Below are positions 49,889 to 58,459 of a stretch of 64,000 bases of DNA, piece after piece (positions within the stretch are counted from its first letter, which is position 1; each line of letters starts with the position of its first letter). The stretch spans positions 62,001-126,000 of the forward strand of contig NZ_FOAR01000009.1 in NCBI RefSeq assembly GCF_900109755.1, written 5' to 3'. A model generated the notes under the pieces. It was not told the DNA's origin, did no database searches, and worked only from the letters and a program-made list of their open reading frames with translations. The position numbers and the translations under genes were made by a program. This stretch comes from Pseudomonas agarici. GTDB lineage: Bacteria > Pseudomonadota > Gammaproteobacteria > Pseudomonadales > Pseudomonadaceae.

Positions 49889-51379
49889 ATGATTACCGCA
49901 TTGCTCGATCGTCTTGGCGTGAACCCGGCGTTGTATCAACAGGGCAGGCAGCCTGTGCATTCGCCCATCGACGGCAGTCGCATCGCCTCCGTGAGCTGGC
50001 AAAGCCCAGCCGAAGTGGAACAGCAGGTCAGCCGCGCCGAGCGCGCCTTCGAGGCCTGGCGCAACGTACCGGCACCGCGTCGCGGCGAGCTGGTGCGCCG
50101 GTTCGGTGAAGTCCTGCGCCAATACAAGGCCGAGCTGGGCGAGTTGGTGTCTTGGGAAGCCGGCAAGATTACCCAGGAAGGCCTGGGTGAAGTGCAGGAA
50201 ATGATCGATATCTGCGACTTTGCGGTCGGTCTGTCGCGCCAGCTCTACGGTTTGACCATCGCCTCCGAGCGTCCGGGCCATCATATGCGCGAATCCTGGC
50301 ATCCGCTGGGGGTGGTCGGGGTGATCAGTGCCTTCAACTTCCCGGTCGCGGTCTGGGCCTGGAACACCGCACTGGCGCTGGTCTGCGGCAACGCGGTGAT
50401 CTGGAAACCGTCGGAAAAGACCCCGTTGACCGCGCTGGCCTGCCAGGCGCTGTTGGCGCGCGTGCTGAAAGACTTCGACGACGCCCCGGAGTCTCTCAGC
50501 CAGGTCATCATCGGTGGTCGCGATGCTGGCGAAGCTTTGGTCGATGACCCGCGTGTGGCGCTGATCAGCGCCACCGGCAGTACTCGCATGGGGCGCGAGG
50601 TGGCCCCGAAGGTCGCCGCCCGTTTCGGTCGTTGCATCCTTGAGCTGGGTGGCAACAACGCGATGATTCTCGGTCCGAGCGCCGACCTGGATATGGCGGT
50701 GCGCGCCATTTTGTTCAGCGCCGTCGGCACCGCTGGTCAGCGCTGCACCACATTACGCCGACTGATTGCCCACGAATCGATCAAGGATGAGATCGTCAAC
50801 CGTCTCAAGGCGGCGTACTCCAAGGTGCGCATCGGCCATCCGCTGGAAGGCAACCTGGTCGGTCCGCTGATCGACAAGCATAGCTTCGAGGCCATGCAAG
50901 ATGCCCTTGAGCAGGCCTTGAGCGAGGGTGGCCGGGTATTTGGCGGCAAGCGCCAGTTGGCGGAGCAGTTTGCCAATGCCTATTACGTCTCGCCAGCCAT
51001 CGTCGAGATGCCGGAGCAGAGCGAAGTGGTCTGCAGCGAGACCTTCGCGCCGATCCTGTATGTGATCGGCTACAGCGACTTCGCCCAAGCCTTGCGCCTG
51101 AATAATGCGGTGCCACAAGGCCTGTCGTCGTGCATCTTCACCACAGACGTGCGCGAGGCCGAGCAATTTATGTCGGCGGTGGGCAGCGATTGCGGGATCG
51201 CCAACGTTAATATCGGCCCGAGCGGGGCGGAGATCGGCGGGGCGTTCGGCGGTGAGAAGGAAACCGGGGGAGGGCGTGAGTCGGGTTCGGATGCGTGGCG
51301 CGGCTACATGCGGCGCCAGACCAATACCGTGAACTACTCGCTGGAGCTGCCGTTGGCCCAGGGTATTACCTTCGACTGA
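49889..51379 (+). CDS. amaB: L-aminoadipate-semialdehyde dehydrogenase AmaB
   Basis: Oxidises 2-aminoadipate 6-semialdehyde to 2-aminoadipate in the pipecolate branch of D-lysine degradation. A 496-residue ALDH7-type aldehyde dehydrogenase: NAD-binding VVGVISAFNFPVAVWAWN with IWKPSEKTPLTA, the general-base glutamate in LELGGNNA, the catalytic cysteine in GTAGQRCTTLRRL and SCSETFAPIL-type region (VVCSETFAPILYV). The start at 49889 (MITALLDRLG) has AAGGAG; the frame upstream enters a repeat. In P. putida the homologue PP_5258 is contiguous with amaA; here a repeat lies between. Confidence 0.93.
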   Translation: MITALLDRLGVNPALYQQGRQPVHSPIDGSRIASVSWQSPAEVEQQVSRAERAFEAWRNVPAPRRGELVRRFGEVLRQYKAELGELVSWEAGKITQEGLGEVQEMIDICDFAVGLSRQLYGLTIASERPGHHMRESWHPLGVVGVISAFNFPVAVWAWNTALALVCGNAVIWKPSEKTPLTALACQALLARVLKDFDDAPESLSQVIIGGRDAGEALVDDPRVALISATGSTRMGREVAPKVAARFGRCILELGGNNAMILGPSADLDMAVRAILFSAVGTAGQRCTTLRRLIAHESIKDEIVNRLKAAYSKVRIGHPLEGNLVGPLIDKHSFEAMQDALEQALSEGGRVFGGKRQLAEQFANAYYVSPAIVEMPEQSEVVCSETFAPILYVIGYSDFAQALRLNNAVPQGLSSCIFTTDVREAEQFMSAVGSDCGIANVNIGPSGAEIGGAFGGEKETGGGRESGSDAWRGYMRRQTNTVNYSLELPLAQGITFD

Positions 51380-51387
51380 CGGAGGCG

Positions 51388-51551
51388 CTAGTGGCCCGTG
51401 TGGTGAGTTCTATGAGCCAATTTCGGCGCCACCGGCCCCTGGCCGGCGTTGCTGTTGCTCGCCATAGCCCGGCCAGACGGGGCGCAGCGCCTTGGCCATG
51501 GACGGGTGGCTTGCGAACTTGAGCTAACAAACTCACCGTATAGGCGACCAG
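51388..51551 (-). repeat. MITE-like repeat, copy 4 (164 bp, inverted)
   Basis: Begins CTAGTGGCCCGTGTGGTGAG 9 bases after the amaB stop and ends CGTATAGGCGACCAG. The orientation is the same as copy 3. It separates amaB and amaA, which probably remain one transcript, but its palindromic arms could form a large RNA hairpin between them. Confidence 0.85.
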
Positions 51552-51620
51552 GCCGGCCTTCGCCACACGATGAAGCAAGTTTGGAATGGGTTGTTTGGGT
51601 TTCATTTTCGGAGTCTGGCA

Positions 51621-52904
51621 ATGCCGTTACGCGAAGAGTGTCTATGGGAAAAACTGACGCCGCAGCGACCTGCGGCGGCGCGCTTCAAGGGTGAGTTGAG
51701 CGTCGATGTCTGCGTGATCGGCGCCGGTATCACCGGCCTGTCCGCGGCAATCCACTTGTTGGAGCAAGGCAAGCGCGTCTGCGTGCTCGAAGCCCATCGC
51801 GTCGGCCATGGCGGCTCCGGGCGCAATGTCGGACTGGTCAATGCCGGCCTGTGGATTCCCCCGGACGAGATCGAGGCCGGTTTCGGCGCAGCCGTGGGCA
51901 GCCAGCTCAATCACATGCTCGGCGGCGCTCCGGCGCTGGTGTTCAGTTTGATCGATAAATATGCCATCGATTGCCAACTGCGCCGTGAAGGCACCTTGCA
52001 CATGGCCCACAATGCCCGTGGCGAGGCCGATCTGCGCCGCCGCGAAGAACAGTGGAAGCGGCGTGGCGCGCCGGTGGAGCTGCTGACCGGCGGCGCTTGC
52101 GCAAGTGCAACCGGGACCAAAAAGATCGCTAGCGCGTTGCTCGATCGACGTGCCGGCACCCTCAATCCCATGGCCTACACCTCGGGCCTGGCCCAGGCCG
52201 CCGCCGGACTCGGCGGGTTATTGTTCGATCATTCACCGGTCACCCGCCTGGAGCGTCAAGGCCTGCGCTGGTCGGTGTGCACGGCTGCTGGGGCGGTCAG
52301 CGCCGAGCAGGTGGTCATTGCCTCTAACGCCTACACCGAAGGCGAGTGGACCGAGCTGCGGCGCAATTTCTTTCCCGGTTACTATTATCAGGTTGCGTCC
52401 AGTCCGTTGACCGAAGAGGCTGCGCGGCAAATCCTGCCGGGAGGGCAGGGGGCTTGGGATACCCGCCAGGTGCTCAGCAGCATCCGACGCGATGCCGACG
52501 GTCGACTGCTGCTGGGCAGCCTCGGCAATGGCAACCGCAAACCCGCCTGGTTCCTGCGCACTTGGGCCGATCGAGTGCAGCGGCACTATTTTCCCTATCT
52601 GAAAAAGGTCGATTGGGAGTACACCTGGACCGGCTGTATCGCTTTTACCCCCGATCACCTGATGCGCCTGTTCGAGCCGGCGCCCGGCTTAGTGGCGGTT
52701 ACCGGTTATAACGGTCGCGGCGTCACCACCGGAACGGTGGTCGGCAGGGCCTTCGCCGATTACCTGTGTAACGGAAATCCACTGGCCTTGCCGATTCCCT
52801 TCGGACCAACGCGTCCGGTCCCGGCGGCGGGGCTGCGCAGTTGCCTGTACGAGGCCGGATTTTCGCTGTATCACGCGGGGCAGTGTCTGCGAATTGTTAT
52901 TTGA
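51621..52904 (+). CDS. amaA: L-pipecolate oxidase AmaA (FAD-dependent oxidoreductase)
   Basis: AmaA oxidises L-pipecolate to piperideine-6-carboxylate, the substrate (after hydrolysis) of AmaB. The FAD-binding dinucleotide motif VIGAGITGLSAAIHLLEQG with E of VLEAHR is near residues 31-55, and the C-terminal GYNGRGVTTGTVVG completes the flavin site of the DAO family. The ATG at 51621 (MPLREECLWEKLTP) has a GGAG 7 bases before it; the earlier 51570 start has none. 427 residues. It is followed by a terminator. Confidence 0.9.
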   Translation: MPLREECLWEKLTPQRPAAARFKGELSVDVCVIGAGITGLSAAIHLLEQGKRVCVLEAHRVGHGGSGRNVGLVNAGLWIPPDEIEAGFGAAVGSQLNHMLGGAPALVFSLIDKYAIDCQLRREGTLHMAHNARGEADLRRREEQWKRRGAPVELLTGGACASATGTKKIASALLDRRAGTLNPMAYTSGLAQAAAGLGGLLFDHSPVTRLERQGLRWSVCTAAGAVSAEQVVIASNAYTEGEWTELRRNFFPGYYYQVASSPLTEEAARQILPGGQGAWDTRQVLSSIRRDADGRLLLGSLGNGNRKPAWFLRTWADRVQRHYFPYLKKVDWEYTWTGCIAFTPDHLMRLFEPAPGLVAVTGYNGRGVTTGTVVGRAFADYLCNGNPLALPIPFGPTRPVPAAGLRSCLYEAGFSLYHAGQCLRIVI

Positions 52905-52910
52905 TACAAC

Positions 52911-52937
52911 AAAAGCGCCCATCCGGACGGCGCTTTT
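52911..52937. terminator. Terminator after amaA
   Basis: AAAAGCGCC (52911-52919) pairs with GGCGCTTTT (52929-52937). The symmetrical A-rich and T-rich arms let it work in both directions. Confidence 0.82.
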
Positions 52938-52975
52938 GCCCAATGCAGCTAGCCTGTAATGGTGCGCGATGTAGC

Positions 52976-53123
52976 AGTTGCGCACAGGGAATGTGCAGTT
53001 CGGTGACACGCGTTGTTACAGGGCGGTTGCACGCCTTTTCAGTTGCGTGGTTGCAGTAGTGGCACTTTGAAGTTGCACCTTTTTAAAAAAAGGTTTCACC
53101 TTCAGCGGTTTAGACGGTTGCAC
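52976..53123 (+). repeat. GTTGCAC/GTTGCG short repeats upstream of the braC promoter
   Basis: AGTTGCGC (52976), GGTTGCAC (53025), AGTTGCG (53041), GGTTGCA (53049), AGTTGCAC (53071) and GGTTGCAC (53116) all lie on the plus strand within 150 bp, 75 to 220 bp upstream of a sigma-54 promoter. That is the range of enhancer binding sites. Which regulator would bind is unknown. No gene lies in this 361-bp gap. Confidence 0.55.
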
Positions 53124-53195
53124 GTACCGGTAAAAAGCGCCCGAAACAGACCATAAAACAATAAGACAGGGACTTTTTGCAGAACAAAAAACCTA

Positions 53196-53211
53196 TGGCA
53201 CGCCCCTTGCT
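53196..53211 (+). promoter_or_regulatory. Sigma-54 (RpoN) promoter of braC
   Basis: TGGCAC-GCCCC-TTGCT matches the -24/-12 consensus TGGCAC-N5-TTGCW exactly, with GG and GC 10 bp apart. The predicted start is near 53221, 45 bases before the braC ATG. An RpoN-dependent, enhancer-activated expression of the branched-chain amino-acid importer is implied. Confidence 0.88.
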
Positions 53212-53265
53212 CTGAGCGTTCAGTGAAGTCGCAGTGCCAATCTAAAAAAATCGGAGCACCACCTC

Positions 53266-54399
53266 ATGTCCCAGACGTTTTACAAGAAAGGCTTTGTAGC
53301 CCTCGCAGTGGCTGCTGCGTTGGGTGTTTCTGCGTTTGCTCGGGCGGATCTGAAGATCGGCGTAGCGGGGCCTATGACCGGTGCCAACGCCGCATTTGGC
53401 GAGCAGTACATGAAAGGTGCACAAGCGGCGGCCGATGTGATCAACGCGGCTGGCGGCGTCAACGGCGAGAAAATCGTGCTGGTCAAGGGCGATGACGCTT
53501 GCGAACCGAAACAGGCAGTGACGGTCGCCAAGAATTTGAGCAATCAGAAGGTGGCCGGCGTTGTCGGGCATTTCTGCTCTTCTTCGACTATCCCAGCGTC
53601 GGAAATCTACGACGAGGCTGGCATCATTGCCATTACTCCGGGCTCCACCAACCCGCAAGTGACCGAGCGCGGCCTGTCGGCTATGTTTCGTATGTGTGGG
53701 CGTGACGACCAGCAGGGTATCGTCGCCGGTGACTACATCGTCGATATACTCAAGGGCAAGAAAGTCGCGGTCATCCATGACAAGGACACCTATGGCCAAG
53801 GTCTGGCCGATGCCACCAAGGCTCAATTGATCAAGCGCGGCGTGACCCCGGTGATCTACGAGGGTCTGACCCGTGGCGAGAAGGACTTCAGCGCCCTGGT
53901 CACCAAGATTCGTGCGGCCGGTGCCGACGTGGTCTACTTCGGTGGCTTACATCCGGAAGCCGGCCCCCTGGTCAAGCAACTGCGCACCGAAGGCCTGAAG
54001 AACGTCAAGTTCATGTCCGATGACGGTATTGTGACCGACGAGCTGGTGACTACCGCCGGTGGCCCGCAATACGTCGACGGTGTGCTGATGACCTTCGGTG
54101 CCGACCCACGCCTGTTGCCCGACAGCAAGGCGGTCGTTGAGCAATTTCGCAAGGCCGGTACCGAGCCTGAAGGTTACACGCTGTACGCCTATGCTTCGAT
54201 TCAGACACTGGCTGCCGGCTTCAACGGCGCCAAATCGAACAAGGGCGAAGACGCGGCCAAATGGTTGAAGGCCAATCCAGTCAAGACCGTGATGGGTGAG
54301 AAGGCCTGGGATGGCAAGGGCGACCTGAAGGTCTCCGACTACGTGGTTTACCAGTGGGACGCGAGCGGCAAATACCATCAGTTGGAAAAACAGAAGTGA
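53266..54399 (+). CDS. braC: Branched-chain amino acid ABC transporter substrate-binding protein
   Basis: Periplasmic binding protein for leucine, isoleucine, valine and, in P. aeruginosa, also alanine and threonine. A signal peptide (MSQTFYKKGFVALAVAAALG..., cleavage after AFA-RA) precedes a 350-residue LIV-binding fold beginning DLKIGVAGPMTGANAAFGEQ. The single disulphide pair of the family is visible (DDACEPK and HFCSSSTIPAS). GGAG lies 9 bases before the ATG. First gene of braCDEFG; a hairpin follows it. Confidence 0.96.
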   Translation: MSQTFYKKGFVALAVAAALGVSAFARADLKIGVAGPMTGANAAFGEQYMKGAQAAADVINAAGGVNGEKIVLVKGDDACEPKQAVTVAKNLSNQKVAGVVGHFCSSSTIPASEIYDEAGIIAITPGSTNPQVTERGLSAMFRMCGRDDQQGIVAGDYIVDILKGKKVAVIHDKDTYGQGLADATKAQLIKRGVTPVIYEGLTRGEKDFSALVTKIRAAGADVVYFGGLHPEAGPLVKQLRTEGLKNVKFMSDDGIVTDELVTTAGGPQYVDGVLMTFGADPRLLPDSKAVVEQFRKAGTEPEGYTLYAYASIQTLAAGFNGAKSNKGEDAAKWLKANPVKTVMGEKAWDGKGDLKVSDYVVYQWDASGKYHQLEKQK

Positions 54400-54412
54400 C
54401 ATGAAAGCCCGA

Positions 54413-54442
54413 ACCGGCCAGCACTTTTGGACACTGGTCGGT
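54413..54442 (+). promoter_or_regulatory. Stem-loop between braC and braD
   Basis: ACCGGCCAG (54413-54421) pairs with CTGGTCGGT (54434-54442) with one G-U. No T-run follows, so this is likely a partial terminator or mRNA-stabilising structure that lets more binding protein than permease be made. The 179-bp braC-braD gap holds no gene. Confidence 0.6.
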
Positions 54443-54578
54443 CGTCATGCGTGTCCGTGCAGTAGCAGTACCTGTCTTTTCTCGTAGAACTGCACATGGC
54501 TGTACCGCGGCGGCGGTTGAACCCCGGTCCGTCGCGATGCGCTTCTGTACAGTCTCTCCAAATGCGTGAGATTGCGTT

Positions 54579-55493
54579 ATGGATGGTATTTTCCTGCAGC
54601 AACTGGTTAACGGTCTGACCCTCGGGTCGGTCTATGGCCTGATCGCTATCGGCTACACAATGGTCTATGGCATCATCGGCATGATCAACTTCGCCCATGG
54701 CGAGGTTTATATGATTTCCGCCTACCTCGCGGCAATCAGTCTGGCTCTGCTGGCTTACTTCGGGATTGAATCCTTCCCGCTGCTGATGCTCGGTACCTTG
54801 ATCTTCACCATCGTCGTCACCGGCGTGTATGGCTGGACCATCGAGCGCATCGCCTACAAACCGCTGCGCAACTCTACCCGCCTGGCCCCGCTGATCAGCG
54901 CCATCGGTATTTCGCTGATCCTGCAGAACTACGCACAGATCGCCCAGGGCCCGAAACAGCAAGGGGTTCCGACGCTGCTCACCGGCGCCTGGCGCATCGA
55001 CATCGGCACCGGCTTCGTGCAACTGACCTACACCAAGGTCTTTATCCTGATCGCCGCTTTTTTTGGCATGGGCCTGCTGACCTACGTCATCAAATACACC
55101 AAGCTTGGCCGCATGTGCCGCGCCACCCAGCAAGACCGCAAGATGGCCTCGATTTTGGGGATCAACACCGATCGTGTGATCTCCTATGTATTCGTCATCG
55201 GCGCGGCGATGGCCGCCTTGGCCGGGGTGCTGATCACCCTGAACTACGGCACCTTCGATTTCTACGCCGGCTTCGTCATCGGCATCAAGGCGTTTACCGC
55301 TGCGGTACTCGGCGGGATCGGCTCGCTGCCGGGCGCGATGCTTGGCGGGGTGATCCTGGGGATCTCCGAGTCGCTGTTCTCCGGCTTGGTCAACTCGGAC
55401 TACAAGGACGTCTTCAGCTTTTCGCTGCTCGTTCTCGTCCTGGTCTTTCGGCCCCAAGGCCTGCTCGGCCGTCCTCTTGTGTCGAAGGTATAA
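54579..55493 (+). CDS. braD: Branched-chain amino acid ABC permease BraD (LivH)
   Basis: One of two inner-membrane permeases of the importer. A 304-residue protein with about eight membrane helices, the family start QQLVNGLTLGSVYGLIAIGYTMVYGIIGMINFAHGE and the EAA-like loop CRATQQDRKMASILGIN that contacts the ATPases. It is 3 bp from braE. Length is close to BraD of P. aeruginosa. Confidence 0.95.
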   Translation: MDGIFLQQLVNGLTLGSVYGLIAIGYTMVYGIIGMINFAHGEVYMISAYLAAISLALLAYFGIESFPLLMLGTLIFTIVVTGVYGWTIERIAYKPLRNSTRLAPLISAIGISLILQNYAQIAQGPKQQGVPTLLTGAWRIDIGTGFVQLTYTKVFILIAAFFGMGLLTYVIKYTKLGRMCRATQQDRKMASILGINTDRVISYVFVIGAAMAALAGVLITLNYGTFDFYAGFVIGIKAFTAAVLGGIGSLPGAMLGGVILGISESLFSGLVNSDYKDVFSFSLLVLVLVFRPQGLLGRPLVSKV

Positions 55494-55496
55494 GCG

Positions 55497-56780
55497 ATGT
55501 CTTCAAGCACTAAAAAAACCATTGATCTCAAAAGAAGCCTGACTGACGCGATCCTGGCCGGTCTGGTCGCCCTGATTGTGTTCGGCCCGATTGTCGGCGT
55601 GGTCCTCGACGGCTACGGTTTCAACCTCGAGGCCACTCGGGTGGCCTGGATTGTCGCTATCGTCATGCTGGGCCGCTTTGCCTTGAGCCTGTTCCTGCAG
55701 ACGCCCAAGGGATTGCGCATTCTCGCCGGTTTCGAAAGCAGCGGCTCGGGCGTGCATGTGCTGGCGCCGGACTACAAGTCGCGCCTGCGCTGGATGGTCC
55801 CCCTGGTGATAGTCATCGCCGTGGTGTTCCCGTTCTTCTCCAACTCCTACCTGCTGGGCGTGGTCATTCTCGGCTTGATCTACGTGCTGCTGGGACTGGG
55901 ACTGAACATCGTGGTGGGCCTCGCGGGTTTGCTCGACCTCGGTTATGTGGCGTTCTACGCCATCGGTGCCTACGGACTGGCACTGGGTTATCAATACCTG
56001 GGGCTGGGTTTCTGGACGGTATTGCCGCTGGCCGCGATCGCCGCCGCATTGGCCGGTTGCATCCTCGGCTTCCCGGTATTGCGTCTGCACGGCGACTACC
56101 TGGCCATTGTGACCCTGGGTTTCGGCGAGATTATCCGCTTGATACTCAACAATTGGCTGTCGCTGACCGGTGGCCCGAACGGCATGCCCGCGCCGCTGCC
56201 CACCTTCTTCGGTCTCGAGTTGGGCAAACGGGCCAAGGATGGCGGTGTCCCGTTCCATGAGTTTTTCGGCATTGCCTACAATCCGGACGTGAAGTACTAC
56301 TTCATCTACGCGGTGCTGTTCCTGGTGGTGCTGGCGGTGCTGTACATCAAGCATCGCCTGGTCAAGATGCCGGTCGGGCGTGCCTGGGAAGCCCTGCGCG
56401 AAGACGAGATCGCCTGCCGCTCGATGGGTCTCAATCACGTACTGGTCAAGCTGTCGGCGTTCACCATTGGCGCCTCGACGGCCGGTCTGGCGGGGGTGTT
56501 CTTTGCCACTTACCAAGGCTTCGTCAACCCGACCTCGTTCACATTCTTCGAATCGGCACTGATCCTTGCCATCGTGGTCCTCGGCGGCATGGGCTCGACC
56601 ATCGGCGTGGTGATTGCGGCCTTTGTGCTGACGGTGGCCCCGGAGCTGTTGCGTGGTTTCGCGGAATACCGTGTGCTGTTGTTCGGCGTGTTGATGGTGT
56701 TGATGATGATCTGGCGCCCGCGCGGCCTGATTCGGATCAGCCGTACCGGGGTGACCCCGCGTAAAGGAGTAGCGCCATGA
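55497..56780 (+). CDS. braE: Branched-chain amino acid ABC permease BraE (LivM)
   Basis: Second permease subunit; 427 residues, with an extra N-terminal region of two helices before the conserved LGLGLNIVVGLAGLLDLGYVAFYAIGAYG core, and the loop GRAWEALREDEIACRSMGLN. About ten helices in all. Its last four bases overlap braF. The lengthened N-terminus (DUF3382 type) is usual for LivM. Confidence 0.95.
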   Translation: MSSSTKKTIDLKRSLTDAILAGLVALIVFGPIVGVVLDGYGFNLEATRVAWIVAIVMLGRFALSLFLQTPKGLRILAGFESSGSGVHVLAPDYKSRLRWMVPLVIVIAVVFPFFSNSYLLGVVILGLIYVLLGLGLNIVVGLAGLLDLGYVAFYAIGAYGLALGYQYLGLGFWTVLPLAAIAAALAGCILGFPVLRLHGDYLAIVTLGFGEIIRLILNNWLSLTGGPNGMPAPLPTFFGLELGKRAKDGGVPFHEFFGIAYNPDVKYYFIYAVLFLVVLAVLYIKHRLVKMPVGRAWEALREDEIACRSMGLNHVLVKLSAFTIGASTAGLAGVFFATYQGFVNPTSFTFFESALILAIVVLGGMGSTIGVVIAAFVLTVAPELLRGFAEYRVLLFGVLMVLMMIWRPRGLIRISRTGVTPRKGVAP

Positions 56781-57652
56781 GCGAAGTCGTCCTCTCGGTC
56801 GAGAAACTGATGATGCACTTCGGCGGCATCAAGGCATTGAGCGATGTCAGCCTCAAAGTCCAGCGCAACTCGATCTTTGCCCTGATCGGCCCCAATGGAG
56901 CCGGCAAGACCACAGTGTTCAACTGCCTGACCGGGTTCTACAAGGCCTCTGGCGGCAAGATCGAACTCAATGTCCGGGGCGAGCAAACCAACGTTATTCA
57001 GTTATTGGGCGAATCGTTCCAACCGCTCGATTTCGTCTCGCCGAAAGCCTTCCTCAGGCGCCTGTACTACAAGATGTTCGGTGGTACCCACTTGGTGAAC
57101 CGTGCCGGTCTGGCGCGGACCTTCCAGAACATTCGCCTGTTCAAGGAAATGTCGGTGTTGGAAAATCTGCTGGTGGCCCAGCACATGTGGGTCAACCGCA
57201 ACATGCTGGCGGGCATCCTCAACACCCAGGGTTACCGCAAGGCCGAGAGCGATGCTCTGGATACGGCGTTCTACTGGTTGGAAGTGGTCGACCTGGCGGA
57301 GTGCGCCAACCGTCTGGCGGGCGAGCTGTCCTACGGTCAGCAACGCCGTCTGGAAATCGCCCGAGCCATGTGTACCCGGCCACAGATCATCTGCCTCGAC
57401 GAACCGGCCGCCGGCCTCAACCCTCAAGAAACCGAAGCGCTGAGCGCGATGATCCGGCTGCTGCGCGACGAGCACGATCTGACCGTGGTGCTGATCGAAC
57501 ACGACATGGGCATGGTAATGAGCATTTCCGACCACATCGTGGTGTTGGACCACGGCATCGTCATTGCGCAGGGCGGGCCCGATGCCATCCGCAATGACCC
57601 GAAAGTGATTGCGGCCTATCTGGGCGCCGATGAAGAGGAAGTGGTGCTATGA
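56777..57652 (+). CDS. braF: Branched-chain amino acid ABC transporter ATP-binding protein BraF (LivG)
   Basis: ATPase subunit with Walker A GPNGAGKTT, signature LSYGQQRRLEIARAM, Walker B ICLDEP and the switch histidine in VLIEHDMGMV. At 291 residues it is longer than the roughly 255 of E. coli LivG. The extra 35 residues, rich in aromatic and basic residues (about 64-98), lie between Walker A and the Q-loop ARTFQNIRLF. The insertion keeps the frame and does not touch catalytic motifs. ATGA overlaps at both ends couple it to braE and braG. Confidence 0.94.
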   Translation: MSEVVLSVEKLMMHFGGIKALSDVSLKVQRNSIFALIGPNGAGKTTVFNCLTGFYKASGGKIELNVRGEQTNVIQLLGESFQPLDFVSPKAFLRRLYYKMFGGTHLVNRAGLARTFQNIRLFKEMSVLENLLVAQHMWVNRNMLAGILNTQGYRKAESDALDTAFYWLEVVDLAECANRLAGELSYGQQRRLEIARAMCTRPQIICLDEPAAGLNPQETEALSAMIRLLRDEHDLTVVLIEHDMGMVMSISDHIVVLDHGIVIAQGGPDAIRNDPKVIAAYLGADEEEVVL

Positions 57653-58365
57653 GCCAACCCATCCTCGAATTGAAGGATCTCGATGTGTTCTACGGGCCGA
57701 TCCAGGCCCTGAAGAAAGTCTCGCTGCACATCAACGAAGGCGAGACGGTCAGCCTGATAGGCTCCAACGGTGCCGGTAAATCGACGTTGCTGATGTCGAT
57801 CTTCGGCCAGCCGCGGGCGGCGGACGGGCAGATCATCTACCAGGGCGTGGACATCACCCACAAGTCTTCGCACTACATTGCCTCCCACGGCATTGCCCAG
57901 TCACCGGAAGGCCGGCGGGTGTTTCCCGATATGAGCGTGGAAGAGAACCTGCTGATGGGCACCATCCCGATTGGCGATCAGTACGCCAAGCAAGACATGC
58001 AGCGCATGTTCCAATTGTTTCCGCGTCTCGAAGAGCGGCGCACCCAGCGGGCCATGACCATGTCCGGCGGCGAGCAGCAAATGCTCGCCATCGCCCGTGC
58101 GCTGATGAGCCGGCCGAAACTGCTGTTGCTTGATGAGCCGAGTCTGGGCCTGGCGCCGATCGTGGTGAAGCAGATCTTCGCCACCCTACGAGAATTGGCC
58201 AAGACCGGCATGACCATCTTCCTGGTGGAGCAGAATGCCAACCATGCCCTCAAGCTGTCGGATCGGGCGTATGTGATGGTCAACGGGCAGATCCGCCTCA
58301 GTGGCAGCGGCCAGGAGCTGTTGGTCAACGAGGAGGTGCGTAACGCTTATCTGGGCGGGCATTGA
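57649..58365 (+). CDS. braG: Branched-chain amino acid ABC transporter ATP-binding protein BraG (LivF)
   Basis: The second ATPase subunit; Walker A GSNGAGKST, signature MSGGEQQMLAIARAL, Walker B LLLLDEPSLGLAP and the switch histidine region FLVEQNANHAL. 238 residues. Overlaps braF by four bases and is the last gene of the operon, before a terminator. Confidence 0.95.
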   Translation: MSQPILELKDLDVFYGPIQALKKVSLHINEGETVSLIGSNGAGKSTLLMSIFGQPRAADGQIIYQGVDITHKSSHYIASHGIAQSPEGRRVFPDMSVEENLLMGTIPIGDQYAKQDMQRMFQLFPRLEERRTQRAMTMSGGEQQMLAIARALMSRPKLLLLDEPSLGLAPIVVKQIFATLRELAKTGMTIFLVEQNANHALKLSDRAYVMVNGQIRLSGSGQELLVNEEVRNAYLGGH

Positions 58366-58398
58366 TTGGCCTGTTTTGCGCTGCAACGATGAAAACCC

Positions 58399-58435
58399 GA
58401 AACGCCTCGCGATCCTTGGATCCGGGGCGTTTTTC
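58399..58435 (+). terminator. Terminator after braG
   Basis: AAACGCCTCG pairs with CGGGGCGTTT (one G-U) around an inner GGATCC-containing loop, followed by TTTTC. It ends the bra operon. Confidence 0.82.
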
Positions 58436-58459
58436 ATATCCATGGCGGCGGCGCGAAAT

